Origin: Cyclostephanos tholiformis
Taxonomy: Eukaryota > Bacillariophyta > Thalassiosirophyceae > Thalassiosirales > Thalassiosiraceae
Assembly (NCBI GenBank): GCA_036939975.1
Contig: JALLPB010000226.1
Location: 1 to 19,562 of the forward strand
Reading direction: 5' to 3'
DNA: 19,562 bases
This document shows, in pieces, positions 1 through 9,400 of this stretch. The notes beneath the pieces are model-generated. The model saw only the letters and a list, made by a program, of their open reading frames with translations. It was not told the origin of the DNA and searched no databases. Each line of letters starts with the position of its first letter. Positions within the stretch are counted from its first letter, which is position 1. The position numbers and the translations under genes are program-made.

Positions 1-400
1 CTAATGTGACAGAAAAAAACCTTCGCACTTTGTCGTTTGGGTGGTGCTTATGCCCTGGCGAAAACGGTAGGTAATTACGTGGACGGGACGAGGCTTTTGT
101 ACACCGCCATATGGTTAAGTTCCCACGTAGTGGTGGCCTTTTTTTTTGTGACCTTCGTCTATTCGGCGCACATGCACCATCCCTCGGGGGAGGCTTCAGT
201 TTTGATGATATGGAGGAGCCCATGCATAATGTTCCGTCCGACCCATGGTTCCACTGTATAGTTATCTCTCGTCGATATTTGTAGTGCGGGGCGAAGCGGA
301 CATGCCATATGTATTAATTAATCTAACTCTTACATAAATCGGAAATACGGCTGGATATAAATAATTACATCTACTACTCAGCAACGACTCCTGCCACAAC
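1..400. other. Upstream region with no supported gene
   Basis: I see no credible gene here. The only open stretch, about 74 codons on the plus strand at 37-261, has no ATG at its start and no recognisable family features. The region holds a few T and A homopolymers (for example the T run near 140) and turns AT-rich from about 305. That AT-rich part probably carries the promoter of the gene starting at 401. Confidence 0.5.
356..363 (+). promoter_or_regulatory. TATA-like box upstream of the 401 gene
   Basis: TATAAATA lies 38-45 bases before the ATG at 401, in an AT-rich stretch next to GC-rich coding sequence. A TATA box usually sits about 30 bases before the transcription start, so the implied 5' UTR would be only about 10-20 bases. 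The motif is seen in the sequence. Its function is inferred and untested. Confidence 0.35.
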
Positions 401-1396
401 ATGACGCCATACGTGATATTGGACGACCCGACGCTCGTCACGGAGCCCGTTCCACACGACGACGATATCGAACGCGAGAGCGATACCGACGAGGACTACG
501 TCGATCTGCTCAGGGCGGTGTTCATGCCGGAGGGAGAAGAACCACACCCGAGCGGTAGTCCCATCGACGTGGGTTATACCGACTTTTTGAGGGCGGTATA
601 CGATGGACACGACGACGACGACGACAAGCCCGTCGAGGAACGACCTCCGAGTCCCACGATCGAGGAATTGTGGTCGATGGTCATCGATGGTGGCATCGCG
701 GACGGTTACGACGTTGCCGCCGCGGCCGCCAACGCCTCGTTTGCGAGGCTCGGCATTGACGACCTCCTCGATGGCAAGGCGAACGACGACGATGACGACG
801 ACGACGACGACGACGGGGGGATTATCAAGAAGCGTGCCGAGAGCGACGACGGCATCGCATTCGCCGCCTTCCTGGATAATATCAATGGCGTGGGGGAGAT
901 GGAAAGCGCCGACGTCGTCGTCGACGGGAGGGGGGGGGGCGTGCCCGTCCCAGACCAACGGGATGCCGATTTCGATGCGTTCCTGTCGTACTTCAACTCC
1001 CAGGAGGTGCAGCAAGAGCGGCGACGTGGTACGATGATCACGACAAGGATCGACAATTTCGACTTTTTACCAGATCAGCATGGCGATACTGTCGAGGCCT
1101 TGTGGTCCAGGATCGTGTCCGGCATGTCCGACGCGCCCCCCGAGCCGCCGTCGTGGTTCTGGTCCTGGTTCGGACAAACCTCGACGGCGGCCCAAGGGGA
1201 GGAGATGCGACGGAAGATGGAGTCGAAGGGCGGGTATGGTGATGCATATCCCGCCGCCGCCGCCATCGTCAATGGCCAAGTCGAGCCGCCGTCGTGGTTC
1301 GGGTCTTGGTTCGGATACTCCTCGGCGGCGCAGGTGCAACCGGTGGAGGCGCATCGGGGAGTGGACACGGCAGAGCACGAGGATTCGTTCGTTTGA
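401..1396 (+). CDS. Acidic modular protein of unknown function
   Basis: I do not recognise this single-exon, 331-residue protein. It is strongly acidic: an Asp run at about residues 71-75 and ten consecutive Asp at about 129-138. It has no signal peptide or membrane segment. Four short motifs each occur twice: D-L/F-LRAV-F/Y (about 35 and 61), T-x-E-x-LWS-x-x-x (about 86 and 230), F-x-AFL (about 155 and 192), and EPPSWF-x-SWFG (about 248 and 295), the last followed by an Ala-Gln stretch. This suggests internal duplication of two or three modules. The start ATG has a plausible context (CACAACATGA) and a TATA-like box just upstream. The 640-base antisense open stretch across it is a by-product of GAC/GTC codon symmetry. 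The gene call rests on length, codon pattern and the repeated motifs. Function is unknown; a Trp-rich docking or short linear motif protein is possible but speculative. Confidence 0.6.
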   Translation: MTPYVILDDPTLVTEPVPHDDDIERESDTDEDYVDLLRAVFMPEGEEPHPSGSPIDVGYTDFLRAVYDGHDDDDDKPVEERPPSPTIEELWSMVIDGGIADGYDVAAAAANASFARLGIDDLLDGKANDDDDDDDDDDGGIIKKRAESDDGIAFAAFLDNINGVGEMESADVVVDGRGGGVPVPDQRDADFDAFLSYFNSQEVQQERRRGTMITTRIDNFDFLPDQHGDTVEALWSRIVSGMSDAPPEPPSWFWSWFGQTSTAAQGEEMRRKMESKGGYGDAYPAAAAIVNGQVEPPSWFGSWFGYSSAAQVQPVEAHRGVDTAEHEDSFV

Positions 1397-2022
1397 TTGT
1401 TAGTTTGCTTGTTTTTTTATTGCGATGAGGCTGTGTAGTTTGCGATTTGTAAAGAATATTATTACTACCTTTTTCCGGTGAATAAGTGCGTAAAAAAAAC
1501 GGATGTTCGTCCATTGGCCACGGAAGGACATCGTTAGAGATCACCATTTCTCTATGTGGGTAAATTGTTAATATCGGAGAAATAATGTGACGAATAGCGC
1601 TTCGCCCTCCTCTGGGTGACATTGCGCGTCGACTCATCTATAATCGCGTATCGTATGGGCTTCGTCATCCCCAGCAGGTCTATTGGTCATGACCAAGTCG
1701 GGGACGGCCAAGTTCGTGGACAGATAATGAGTCTACCGAAGATGCATACATCGTAGATAGGAGTCTGTACGATGGACGAAATAAAATACCTGTTCACTCG
1801 CTAGAGATCAAGATGAACGAATTCCGGTTCAAGGATTGCACATATGACTTGCAAGGATGTTTACTTTCCTGGCTAAATTGTCCAAATCTGTTTATTCCAT
1901 CGTTTGAAGATAATGCATTGTTATGTGCAGGTATCTAACGGCAATCATATATAGGATGGAAACTCATCCCTCTCCCCCCTGTCGCCAATGAACGGCAACT
2001 TCGACTTTATCTAACGGGAATG
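1397..2022. other. Intergenic region between convergent genes
   Basis: This is the shared 3' flank of the 401-1396 gene (plus) and the GT64 gene (minus). It is moderately AT-rich with stops in all frames. Just after 1396 come T-rich stretches and AATATTATTACT-type sequence that could serve 3' end formation, but I see no clear polyadenylation signal. I find no RNA gene or repeat here. Confidence 0.5.
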
Positions 2023-3921
2023 TCATCTGACCTTCGTCTTCACCGCCGACCACCGCTCCTTCCACTCTCGCGTGCCCTCGATCATACCAACCCTCTGCGC
2101 CTCCGCTTGGGCCGTCGCCTTATGCCTAGTCAGCCATCCCATGCGGTCCTCGTTCGACGATGACGTGCGAAGATCCCGCAACTCCCTCACCACGTCAAGC
2201 AGCCGCGTCGACGTCGGATCGTCGATATTCGTCCACTCCTCCGCCTCGGCGCCATAACCGAAGAATCTCTTATCCGCGCCGCCGTGCATTAGCTTGCCGG
2301 TACGGAGCGGCCATTCGCCGTATTCCTTCAACCCGAGCATCTCGGCGAAGTCGTTCACGCACGCGTCCCTCGTGGCCTTGTGATCCTTCCCCCCGCTGAT
2401 CTTGCGTTCGGAGTATAATTTTATCATGGACTTGACGGCCCAGTAGTCCGCGAGGAGGGGTGGCTTGCCATCCGTTAGGGACGATACGAGGAAGGACATG
2501 GCCACGTCCTCGCATTCGAGGTTATTGGCGACGTACTCGTATATCGGTCGGGGCAATGCGTCGGTATACAGGTCGAGGTAATCGCGATGAACGAACGACG
2601 CTCGAGGGAGCGTGATGGAGTACTTGTTCGATGTTTCCGTCGTGGACATGTACCCGTATTTCCATCGCGTCTTCTCGGATGCGTCGTAATCGTCGAAGTC
2701 GTCCTTCGTCGTACCCGGCACTCGTTTCCTATCCTTCCCCTCGCCGGCGGCATCGCCCTCCCCCTCGCCCTCGTCGACGACTACCACGTGCGTCCTGGCG
2801 TCGAACCCGACCATCCGATCGGGATGACGCGTCCACCTAACGAATGCCGCATCGAGGGCGATACACGGACGCAATACGTCGTCGTCTAGGCTGAGTATTC
2901 CCAACGTCGGCGGTTCTATCAATATTCGGAATCGCTCGTTGAGGGAATTGACGACGTGTCGTTCCACCCTGACCTTGCCGCTCGGGTGATTGACGACGTA
3001 TTCGGGAGGATCGTTCTCCCCGTCGCACCAGATCACGTGTATCTCCGTAACGCCATCGCATTTCGCGTGATGATTCAGGCTCAGGGATAGCTGCTCGTTA
3101 CGACGCCACGTGTTGATACGGACGGTGTACCCATCGACGTCCGATGCCTTCGTGCCCACGGTGCTCAGGACGTGCGCTCGTGCCTCGGCCATGGTCATCC
3201 TCGCCACGCGATCCCCCGGCGCTAGGACCATCATGGCTCCATCATTCCCATCATCGTCGCGAGTTGCCACGTCGTTAACATCCCCCGCCGAGGCCGAGGA
3301 GGAGAACGCACGGAACAGATATAGGTGTACGCCGATAAGGAACGATGCGCCGAACGCCGCGAATGCCGATAGCCATACCCGCGTGGCGATCTTGGCGCCT
3401 CGTCCACGTCCTCCGGTTGTATTACTCCCCCGGCGCGTTAGCGACATGACGCCGCCTCTCCGCCTTCCCCGAGGGGGGGGGTACATAATCGAGGAGGAGG
3501 AGGTGGCGGTGGCGGTGGCGGCGGTATGACGGGGGGGTGGAAGTTGGCCGACGTCATCCCCCCCCGACGACGGCACGACGGCGCTCGATGCCGCTCGACG
3601 ATGGTGCAATCTGTGATCCCTGTCGTTGATGAGATGATGGTTACGATGATGATGTGCGGGGGGGAGGGGAAGGTCGGTCGTGGACGTCGCCTCGGACCAG
3701 AGCGCGCGCAATAGCGACGTCCTCGTTCGGATGGCGGACGAGCGGTGCGACGACGACCTCGACATTGTTGGGGACGACGACGCCGTACCCTCCTCGTCCT
3801 GCGTTGTCGCGTTACCCCCCCCGGTGGGAGGAGGGACGTGGACGCGTGGTAGTGCGTCTGCGTCCTCCGAATCGGTCGTGGGGATGTCCACCCTCACGTA
3901 ATCGACGTCGGACGGCGCCAT
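2023..3921 (-). CDS. GT64 family (exostosin-like) glycosyltransferase, type II membrane protein
   Basis: A 632-residue single-exon protein. Residues 1-180 are a long, low-complexity Ser/Arg/His/Pro-rich cytosolic extension. A hydrophobic segment at about 183-204, flanked by Arg/Lys, is a signal anchor, giving the type II topology expected of a Golgi/ER transferase. The lumenal part matches glycosyltransferase family 64 (C-terminal domain of exostosins, EXTL2-type): a first strand with VRINTWRRNEQL (267-278), HVIWCDGENDPP (295-306), NSLNERF then LSLDDDVL with the metal/UDP-sugar-binding DxD at 346-348, VGFDAR (371-376), and the hallmark NLECEDVAMSFLV (467-479). Family members transfer GlcNAc/GalNAc-type or related sugars from UDP donors; the substrate here cannot be told. 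An insertion rich in Glu/Gly (383-396) and Asp (407-413) interrupts the domain. The ATG at 3921 gives the whole N-terminal extension; a later Met (residue 53) is a less likely start. It diverges from the cysteine protease gene. Confidence 0.85.
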   Translation of the reverse strand: MAPSDVDYVRVDIPTTDSEDADALPRVHVPPPTGGGNATTQDEEGTASSSPTMSRSSSHRSSAIRTRTSLLRALWSEATSTTDLPLPPAHHHRNHHLINDRDHRLHHRRAASSAVVPSSGGDDVGQLPPPRHTAATATATSSSSIMYPPPRGRRRGGVMSLTRRGSNTTGGRGRGAKIATRVWLSAFAAFGASFLIGVHLYLFRAFSSSASAGDVNDVATRDDDGNDGAMMVLAPGDRVARMTMAEARAHVLSTVGTKASDVDGYTVRINTWRRNEQLSLSLNHHAKCDGVTEIHVIWCDGENDPPEYVVNHPSGKVRVERHVVNSLNERFRILIEPPTLGILSLDDDVLRPCIALDAAFVRWTRHPDRMVGFDARTHVVVVDEGEGEGDAAGEGKDRKRVPGTTKDDFDDYDASEKTRWKYGYMSTTETSNKYSITLPRASFVHRDYLDLYTDALPRPIYEYVANNLECEDVAMSFLVSSLTDGKPPLLADYWAVKSMIKLYSERKISGGKDHKATRDACVNDFAEMLGLKEYGEWPLRTGKLMHGGADKRFFGYGAEAEEWTNIDDPTSTRLLDVVRELRDLRTSSSNEDRMGWLTRHKATAQAEAQRVGMIEGTREWKERWSAVKTKVR

Positions 3922-4301
3922 CCTCGTCGTAACGGTAGTACTATACTTTTTAATTTTTTTCTATCCTTTGCCCATCGATCGTGTCGTATCGTATCGTATC
4001 GTATCGTATCGTATCGTATCGTATCGTATCGTATCGTACGTAAAAAGCAACGAGATATGGCGGGAGGACGATGATCGTATGTGTCCTTTCCCGCGAAATA
4101 TGATCTATTCCCGGAATTATTATAATATTATGTGGGCTTCTTTTTTCACTCATTCTTTTTTTTTGTTCTCTCTTCCCTTCAGCTGAAAAGTTCCGAACGA
4201 CACATCACAGGAAAACGAAGGACCCATAATTCCGCGGAACGCCTCCTCTATCCACCCCATCCCCATCCGTAAACGACCCCCGCCCGCCGCCCCCCTGGAT
4301 C
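3922..4301. promoter_or_regulatory. Divergent promoter region, GT64 gene / cysteine protease gene
   Basis: These 380 bases separate the ATG of the minus-strand GT64 gene from the ATG of the plus-strand protease gene, so they should hold both promoters. The part near 3940-4160 is AT-rich, with a TATA-like TATAGTA on the minus strand about 25 bases before the GT64 ATG, and it contains an 11-copy pentanucleotide repeat. The part near 4200-4300 is C-rich. Shared regulation of the pair is possible but not shown. Confidence 0.5.
3984..4038. repeat. Perfect (TCGTA)11 microsatellite
   Basis: Eleven uninterrupted copies of the pentamer TCGTA span 55 bases in the divergent spacer, about 63 bases upstream of the GT64 start codon. 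Perfect copies suggest recent slippage expansion, so length polymorphism between strains is likely. The unit contains a CpG and a partly self-complementary TACG step, so alternative pairing is conceivable. Confidence 0.95.
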
Positions 4302-6082
4302 ATGATGATGATGTCGAATGCATCGACCCTACGTGCGTTGCTGATGGCATCGGCGGCCCTGCTGGCGTTGTCATCCGTTCCCGAGACTGCCGCTACCGAT
4401 AAGATGATGTCATCGTTCGAGGAATGGGCGACGAAATTCGAGAGGGTTTACGAGTCCGTGGAGGAGAGGGGGAAGAGGTTGCTAATTTGGCTAGAGAATC
4501 ACGGTATGTTCTCCTTTCCCTTCCTGTTTTTTTTCTTCATCTCATGATTATTAGTATACATGGGGCGCCGGTGGCGTCGTCGTCGTCGTCGTCGTCCCGC
4601 TCGTTCAATCCCGGAAATATCGTCCGTCGGGGGTAATAATTAATTGCCTTCCTTGGATCGGCCCCGACACCCCCCGTCAACATCTTTGCCCTCACCCCTC
4701 TCCTCTTTTCTCTCTCTCTCTCTCTCTCTCCGCGTCCACCCTCCCCCTCATATCGTCGTCATTATCGTCTCGGTCAAATAATATATCTCGATATTTGAAT
4801 GAAAAACGACGGAACAAAAAAAACGATGTGTACAAAAAAAATATGCGTAAAACGCACGCATCGCACAGCCCTCATCGAGTATCACAACTCGAGGGTCGAT
4901 AAGTCGTTCGTTTTGGGCCATAACGAGTATTCCGACATGACACACGACGAATTCCGAAGGAGGATGAGACTCGGCGAATATTCGAATGGAATTTCGCTCG
5001 CGAAGAATGGGAGGGGGGGGAGGGAGTTCAATTTCATGCCCCATCAAGACGACGACGACGGGGGGGGCGAGAGCATCACGTCGAAGGGTTCGCTTCGCGG
5101 CGTGGTCGGGGGAGACGATGCCGTCGCGTCCGTCGAGCGTCGTCGACGACTCGACTCGACGGACGAGGACGTCGGACGCGACTGGCACGCCATGGGCCTA
5201 ATCGGCCCGATCAGGCAGCAGGGACAGTGCGGAGCCTGTTGGGCGTTCTCTGCGATCGGGGCGATCGAGTCGGCCATGGCCATCAAGAAGTACAATAATG
5301 CCGACGTCCCCCCCGACGGACCCGTCGTGTCGTCGTCGTCTCGCGCTGGCGCGGGCTCAGACCTCGGCCTCGTCGTGCCGCTTAGCGAGCAGGAACTCAT
5401 CGATTGCGACATGCGATTCGAGAAGGGATGCGAGGGTGGATTGATGACCACGACCTTCGAGGAGGAGGAAAATAGCAAGGTGGGCATATGCTCGGAGGTC
5501 GATTACCCCTACATGGCCACGGAGGGCACGTGTTCCCGGGACGTGTGCACCCCGGTATCGGGGAGCGTGGTCATCAATCAGGTCGACGTCATCCCGCGCA
5601 AGACGAACGCGCTGAAGGAGGCTCTCAGGGTCCAGCCGGTAACGGCGGCGATGGTCGCCGACGATGTGAGTTGATCTTACTATATAGTTCATTCTGTCGT
5701 GCACATCCCCCTTATATTGACATTGATTGCATCCTTCTTTTAGCCCATGTTTCAATTCTACTCCTCGGGCATATACCAAATGGAGGGTTGCGGCAGGGTC
5801 ACGAAGAAAATGGGAGATGAGGATTGCGGCTTACTATACGACGATCAGGACGTTTGCCTCCCAGATATCAATCACGGCGTGCTCGTCGTGGGATACGGCA
5901 CGGACGAGGCGGCCACGACGGAAGTCAAGGGATACTTCAAGGTGAAGAACAGCTGGGGCAGATCCTGGGGGGAGGGGGGATTCTTTCGCATCGCAAGGTA
6001 CGAAACGGACAAGACGGACCCGATGGACAATTGGGGAGAGTGCGCCATACTATCCCTCCTCTCATACCCCATCATGGAATGA
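4302..6082 (+). CDS. Papain-family (C1A) cysteine protease, cathepsin L-like
   Basis: Three exons, 4302-4503, 4869-5665 and 5744-6082, encode 445 residues. Introns follow GT-AG (GTATGT..ACAG; GTGAGT..TTAG). Joining exon 1 to exon 2 restores the ERFNIN spacing of the I29 propeptide inhibitor, N-x3-I-x3-N at residues 66-74, which supports the splice. Order: signal peptide (about 1-31), I29 domain (about 38-95, with GxNxF/YxD at 84-90), an unusually long Asp/Gly/Arg-rich linker (about 97-168), then the peptidase domain. Catalytic residues are Gln185 (oxyanion hole) and Cys191 in [11 protein letters not shown], His377 in [11 protein letters not shown], and Asn402 in [17 protein letters not shown] (255-259) matches the conserved GCxGG. 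An Asp/Ser/Gly-rich insertion at about 210-236 precedes [10 protein letters not shown]. It is synthesised as a zymogen and most likely acts in an acidic vacuole or is secreted. The start has four consecutive ATG codons; the first is used here. Confidence 0.93.
4576..4596. repeat. (GTC)7 microsatellite in protease intron 1
   Basis: Seven perfect GTC units lie inside the 365-base first intron (4504-4868). The same trinucleotide, read as GAC or TCG, makes Asp and Ser runs in neighbouring coding regions, so it appears to be a general slippage unit of this genome. Confidence 0.85.
4709..4730. repeat. (TC)11 tract in protease intron 1
   Basis: Eleven TC units sit in a longer pyrimidine-rich stretch, about 140 bases before the inferred acceptor (AG at 4867-4868). 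It is too far away to be the usual polypyrimidine tract of that acceptor, though an alternative nearer acceptor cannot be excluded. Confidence 0.85.
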
Positions 6083-6496
6083 GAAATGAAAATATATGGC
6101 AGGAGGGATGGGATGGGATGGGATGGGTGGGGGGGGTTCATAATTTCTTTGTAAAATGATGAAGTTGAGTTTGCGCATTCTATGGTATCTCTCTCTCATC
6201 ATTCCTTTTATTACAGAATACCACCTAATCTAGAGACTAGTGGCTATCGCTAAAGCTCACAAACAGAGTACTACTGCGGTTGACAGCGAATTATTATTTA
6301 AAAAAATGGGTCTACTCCGGTGTGAAAGTTATGGACTATCTTACCCCCCCCTCCCCCCCTGGAAATAGCGATCGGCAAATCTCCAAAAGTGCAGTCGACA
6401 ATGCACGCACCTTTGCCTTGCTTGGACGAACCTCGGAATCCCATGTGCTCAACTGCTCCTATCGCAGGCTCTTGCTTGACGAAAACATCCCCACAG
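6083..6496. other. Convergent 3' intergenic region with G-rich and C-rich tracts
   Basis: This is the shared 3' flank of the protease (plus) and the SZT2-like gene (minus). At 6102-6136 it carries four GGGAT-type units followed by a run of G. At about 6343-6360 it has two C runs (G runs on the minus strand). A 75-codon open stretch exists on each strand at about 6280-6525, overlapping the end of the SZT2-like gene. Neither resembles a known protein, and I do not call them genes. Confidence 0.5.
6102..6136 (+). repeat. GGGAT repeat and G run, G-quadruplex-capable
   Basis: Four G3 tracts spaced by AT are followed by GGG and a run of eight G, just after the protease stop codon. On the plus strand (the transcribed RNA sense of the protease) this meets the usual G3-N1-7 pattern for an intramolecular quadruplex. 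It could affect 3' end formation; that is inference. Confidence 0.6.
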
Positions 6497-9400
6497 TCAA
6501 GAAATGAGACTTTTTTCGCAGTCACTCCACATCCATTTTAGCACGAATGTGGTAAGTTTAACCGCAGCACTTTTGACGGCGTTTGATTTGCTTGTATCTG
6601 AACTCGTCAATATTCGAGCTATTTGTACGCTATCTTGTCGGTCCAATACAAATTCTATGTAGACGTCCTCCTCTTCACAGTAAATGAGATAATTCACTGT
6701 TTCTTCGGTGTCGAAGGTCGTACAATGCGTAAATAATGAAGACCTTGACATATCAGTTAACACACATTGCCATGATAGTCCAAATTCGTCTGACTCGTCC
6801 CACAAAAGATCCTTAAGCCGAGGATCAATCATAACTAGCTCCAAGTGATGAGATATATTTCTTAATTCTGTGATACTGTCGATCAACGTTTCCTTCAACA
6901 TCGAGGGGTGTGAGTAATTTTTTCCAAATGTTTTCCATACCTGCATCTTTCGTATGGTCTTCGAAGCGACCTCGACGAGTTCTTGGACACGAGTCATCAC
7001 AGAATAAACAAAAACATCAAGAATCCTTTCAGCATACAGTGATCCATCTTTGGTGATGTATCCGTCAACACATTTGCCTTTGGTCACACATAAAATGAAG
7101 ACGTCAAGAGCCAATTCGACCGATTCGTGCCATGCGATGAAGTAATACACTAAGAAGCCGACAACCTTCATTTTACCGATAAAACAGGTGTCGTCGTCAG
7201 AACCGTTGCATGACAGATCGTAGATATCCGCGTTGGTACGAAAGTGCTCCACGATGATCGCTTTTTTGCAAGTATCCAACAGAACACCCTCTAAAAATGT
7301 TGATGGTGAGAGGAATCTTCGTTGGAGTCTGTACCTTGGAGTTGGCAGGTGTGATTGTGATTCCGTATCATACCTTTTAATGACTGATTTTAGTAGAGGA
7401 AGAGTACCAGGGCTGATCCTCTGGTTGACACCTCGTGCCATCCTTGAAGCACGAAGGCAAGCAAAGTTAAACAGCTCGACGTCGAGATTCATTCGTCCAA
7501 TGAAGTCTAGCGCAACGGCTTCGATGGCGGCAGCCTCTCGTTCCATGATCCCTACAGATGCAAACGGTCTCGAAATCTTGCTGTTTTTGTCTATAGTGTG
7601 GAAGAGCCATGTCTTGTAGCCGAGAATAAATGACTTGCGAGATTTGTCCCATGGCATTGATAATTCTATCGAGATCAAGGCTTTGCGAGATGAACTAGAT
7701 AGCAATGTTTTTTGGTGATACAACAGTTGGGGAAAGCTGTTCGGTGGGTCGTCTGCACCAGTCACTGGAACGATCCTCCTTGTTCCCCATCGATTTGTGA
7801 GGTGGTCGACAAATGCAATTACAGAAGCCATATCAATATCGCATTGCAGTAGTTCAATTGATCCAACTCCTATAAGGTTGCCATAGCATGAACACATTAG
7901 CCGCGTAGATAACAAAGTCAACTTTTTTTCGTTTGATGATAGGAAAAACGTCTGTGCCAGATTTTGAAGTGTTGCTTGGTTCAATCGATTTTCTGAAAAC
8001 AATGGTCCAGACCCCTCTTTCATGTTAGAAAAAAAGGCTCGGCATGCGTTCAACAAATGCGCTTGAGGAGTAGCGGATGCAACGACGTCCCGTCTCTGTT
8101 TCTGTGATCCTGGTACTTTATGCTCTACGATTGTTTTCTCCCTTGCTTTCTCACGCTGAGTAGTTGTGATCGCTTTCTTTTTTGGATCGCTACCTGACAC
8201 TTGGCGTTGTGCAATAGACGGACGGGCGCTGGCTCTCAACCTATTAGCAGTGACCGCTTGCATTGCAGCACCCTCTATAGACTTACCAATCAACGTCGGG
8301 CGAAGCATTGATGATGGACGAATGATCCGTCTAGCTGGTCCTCTATTCACAATGGATTCTTCTTTTTCTGCTGGTTTCAAAACATTATCGACCGTATCGT
8401 TGACCGCAGGTTGTGGCTTGATAGATTTTTTCGTATGAAAAGAAATGTGCTGCAGACATCGAAGCTGAAGTTCGTCCCGAAATTGGTCTTCGGCTTTGAT
8501 AGCTGATTGTTCAATTTCTTTGAATCTGTGCTCAAGATATGCTCGCAATTCCGGCTTGACATTATATGTCATGAGAGAGCGTGTAGATCTCGATATTCGC
8601 ACTATAAACACAAGGTGACGATGGAACAGTGATGGCTTGGTCTGTTTAAGTTGAGATATTGCTTGAGAAAACGGGTTCTCATTCGACGGAGCAATAACCT
8701 GCGTGAAAAATAAATTTTGTGAGCTGTTTATGGTGGATTTTAGGCTCTCGCTGTTGAGGCCAAAGACAACAATAAACTCTGGATTATCTGTTGGCTTCTC
8801 TCTGAGTACTTTCCCACTTCCAGATAGTTCCACGCGAGCACATCTGTGCGTGTTGTTTTTTGTGATCTTTACGAATGAAAACCTCTCCGTGACAGTGTAG
8901 CGCAAGATGTCAACCCCATCACAGCTTTTCTTTTTGGGGGTCACGGAGCTAAGCATCGCCTCCATAAACTCGAGAGTAAGATTTGCAAGTATTGTCGCTC
9001 GTAGCATTCTTTTGCTTTCGACCCTATTAATTGCTGGGTGAGGCAGACCACTCGCAAACGTCATCATATCCTGTAATGCCTGAAGCCCTGGCAGTTTTCG
9101 ATTGAGAGACTCTAACTTTGAACTCTCAGAAAGCATACAGAGAGATTCACATTGAGATGATTCTTCATCATTATTTTGAAGCAAGCCAAGTTGAGACGAT
9201 TCAATATGGCGCTCAATGCAGAAAGCTGCGAGAACTTGTGAGAGTGATAGCTCGACCCACTACATAGGATAGAATGTTAGTGAGCTCCCAATAATTATCC
9301 GTAATAGTGAACATAACTAGCACAATCTGCTCACCTTATGAATAACTTCCATATCAACCGTGGTATTGATAATTTCAACCTTTATTTGAAACTGATCTCT

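Noticed and set aside
37..261. 74-codon open stretch on the plus strand
   Set aside because: It begins at a non-ATG codon, has no family features and mixed composition; no support as a gene.
374..1015. Long antisense open stretch (213 codons, minus) across the 401-1396 gene
   Set aside because: It consists largely of Val/Asp/His runs produced by reading GAC repeats as GTC on the other strand. The sense frame has better start context and duplicated motifs.
3110..3529. 139-codon plus-strand open stretch within the GT64 gene
   Set aside because: It lies antisense to well-supported GT64 coding sequence and shows no family signal of its own.
6298..6525. 75-codon minus-strand open stretch overlapping the end of the SZT2-like gene
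   Set aside because: It is short, overlaps the terminal coding exon in another frame, and contains a Gly run from a C-rich tract; no homology recognised.
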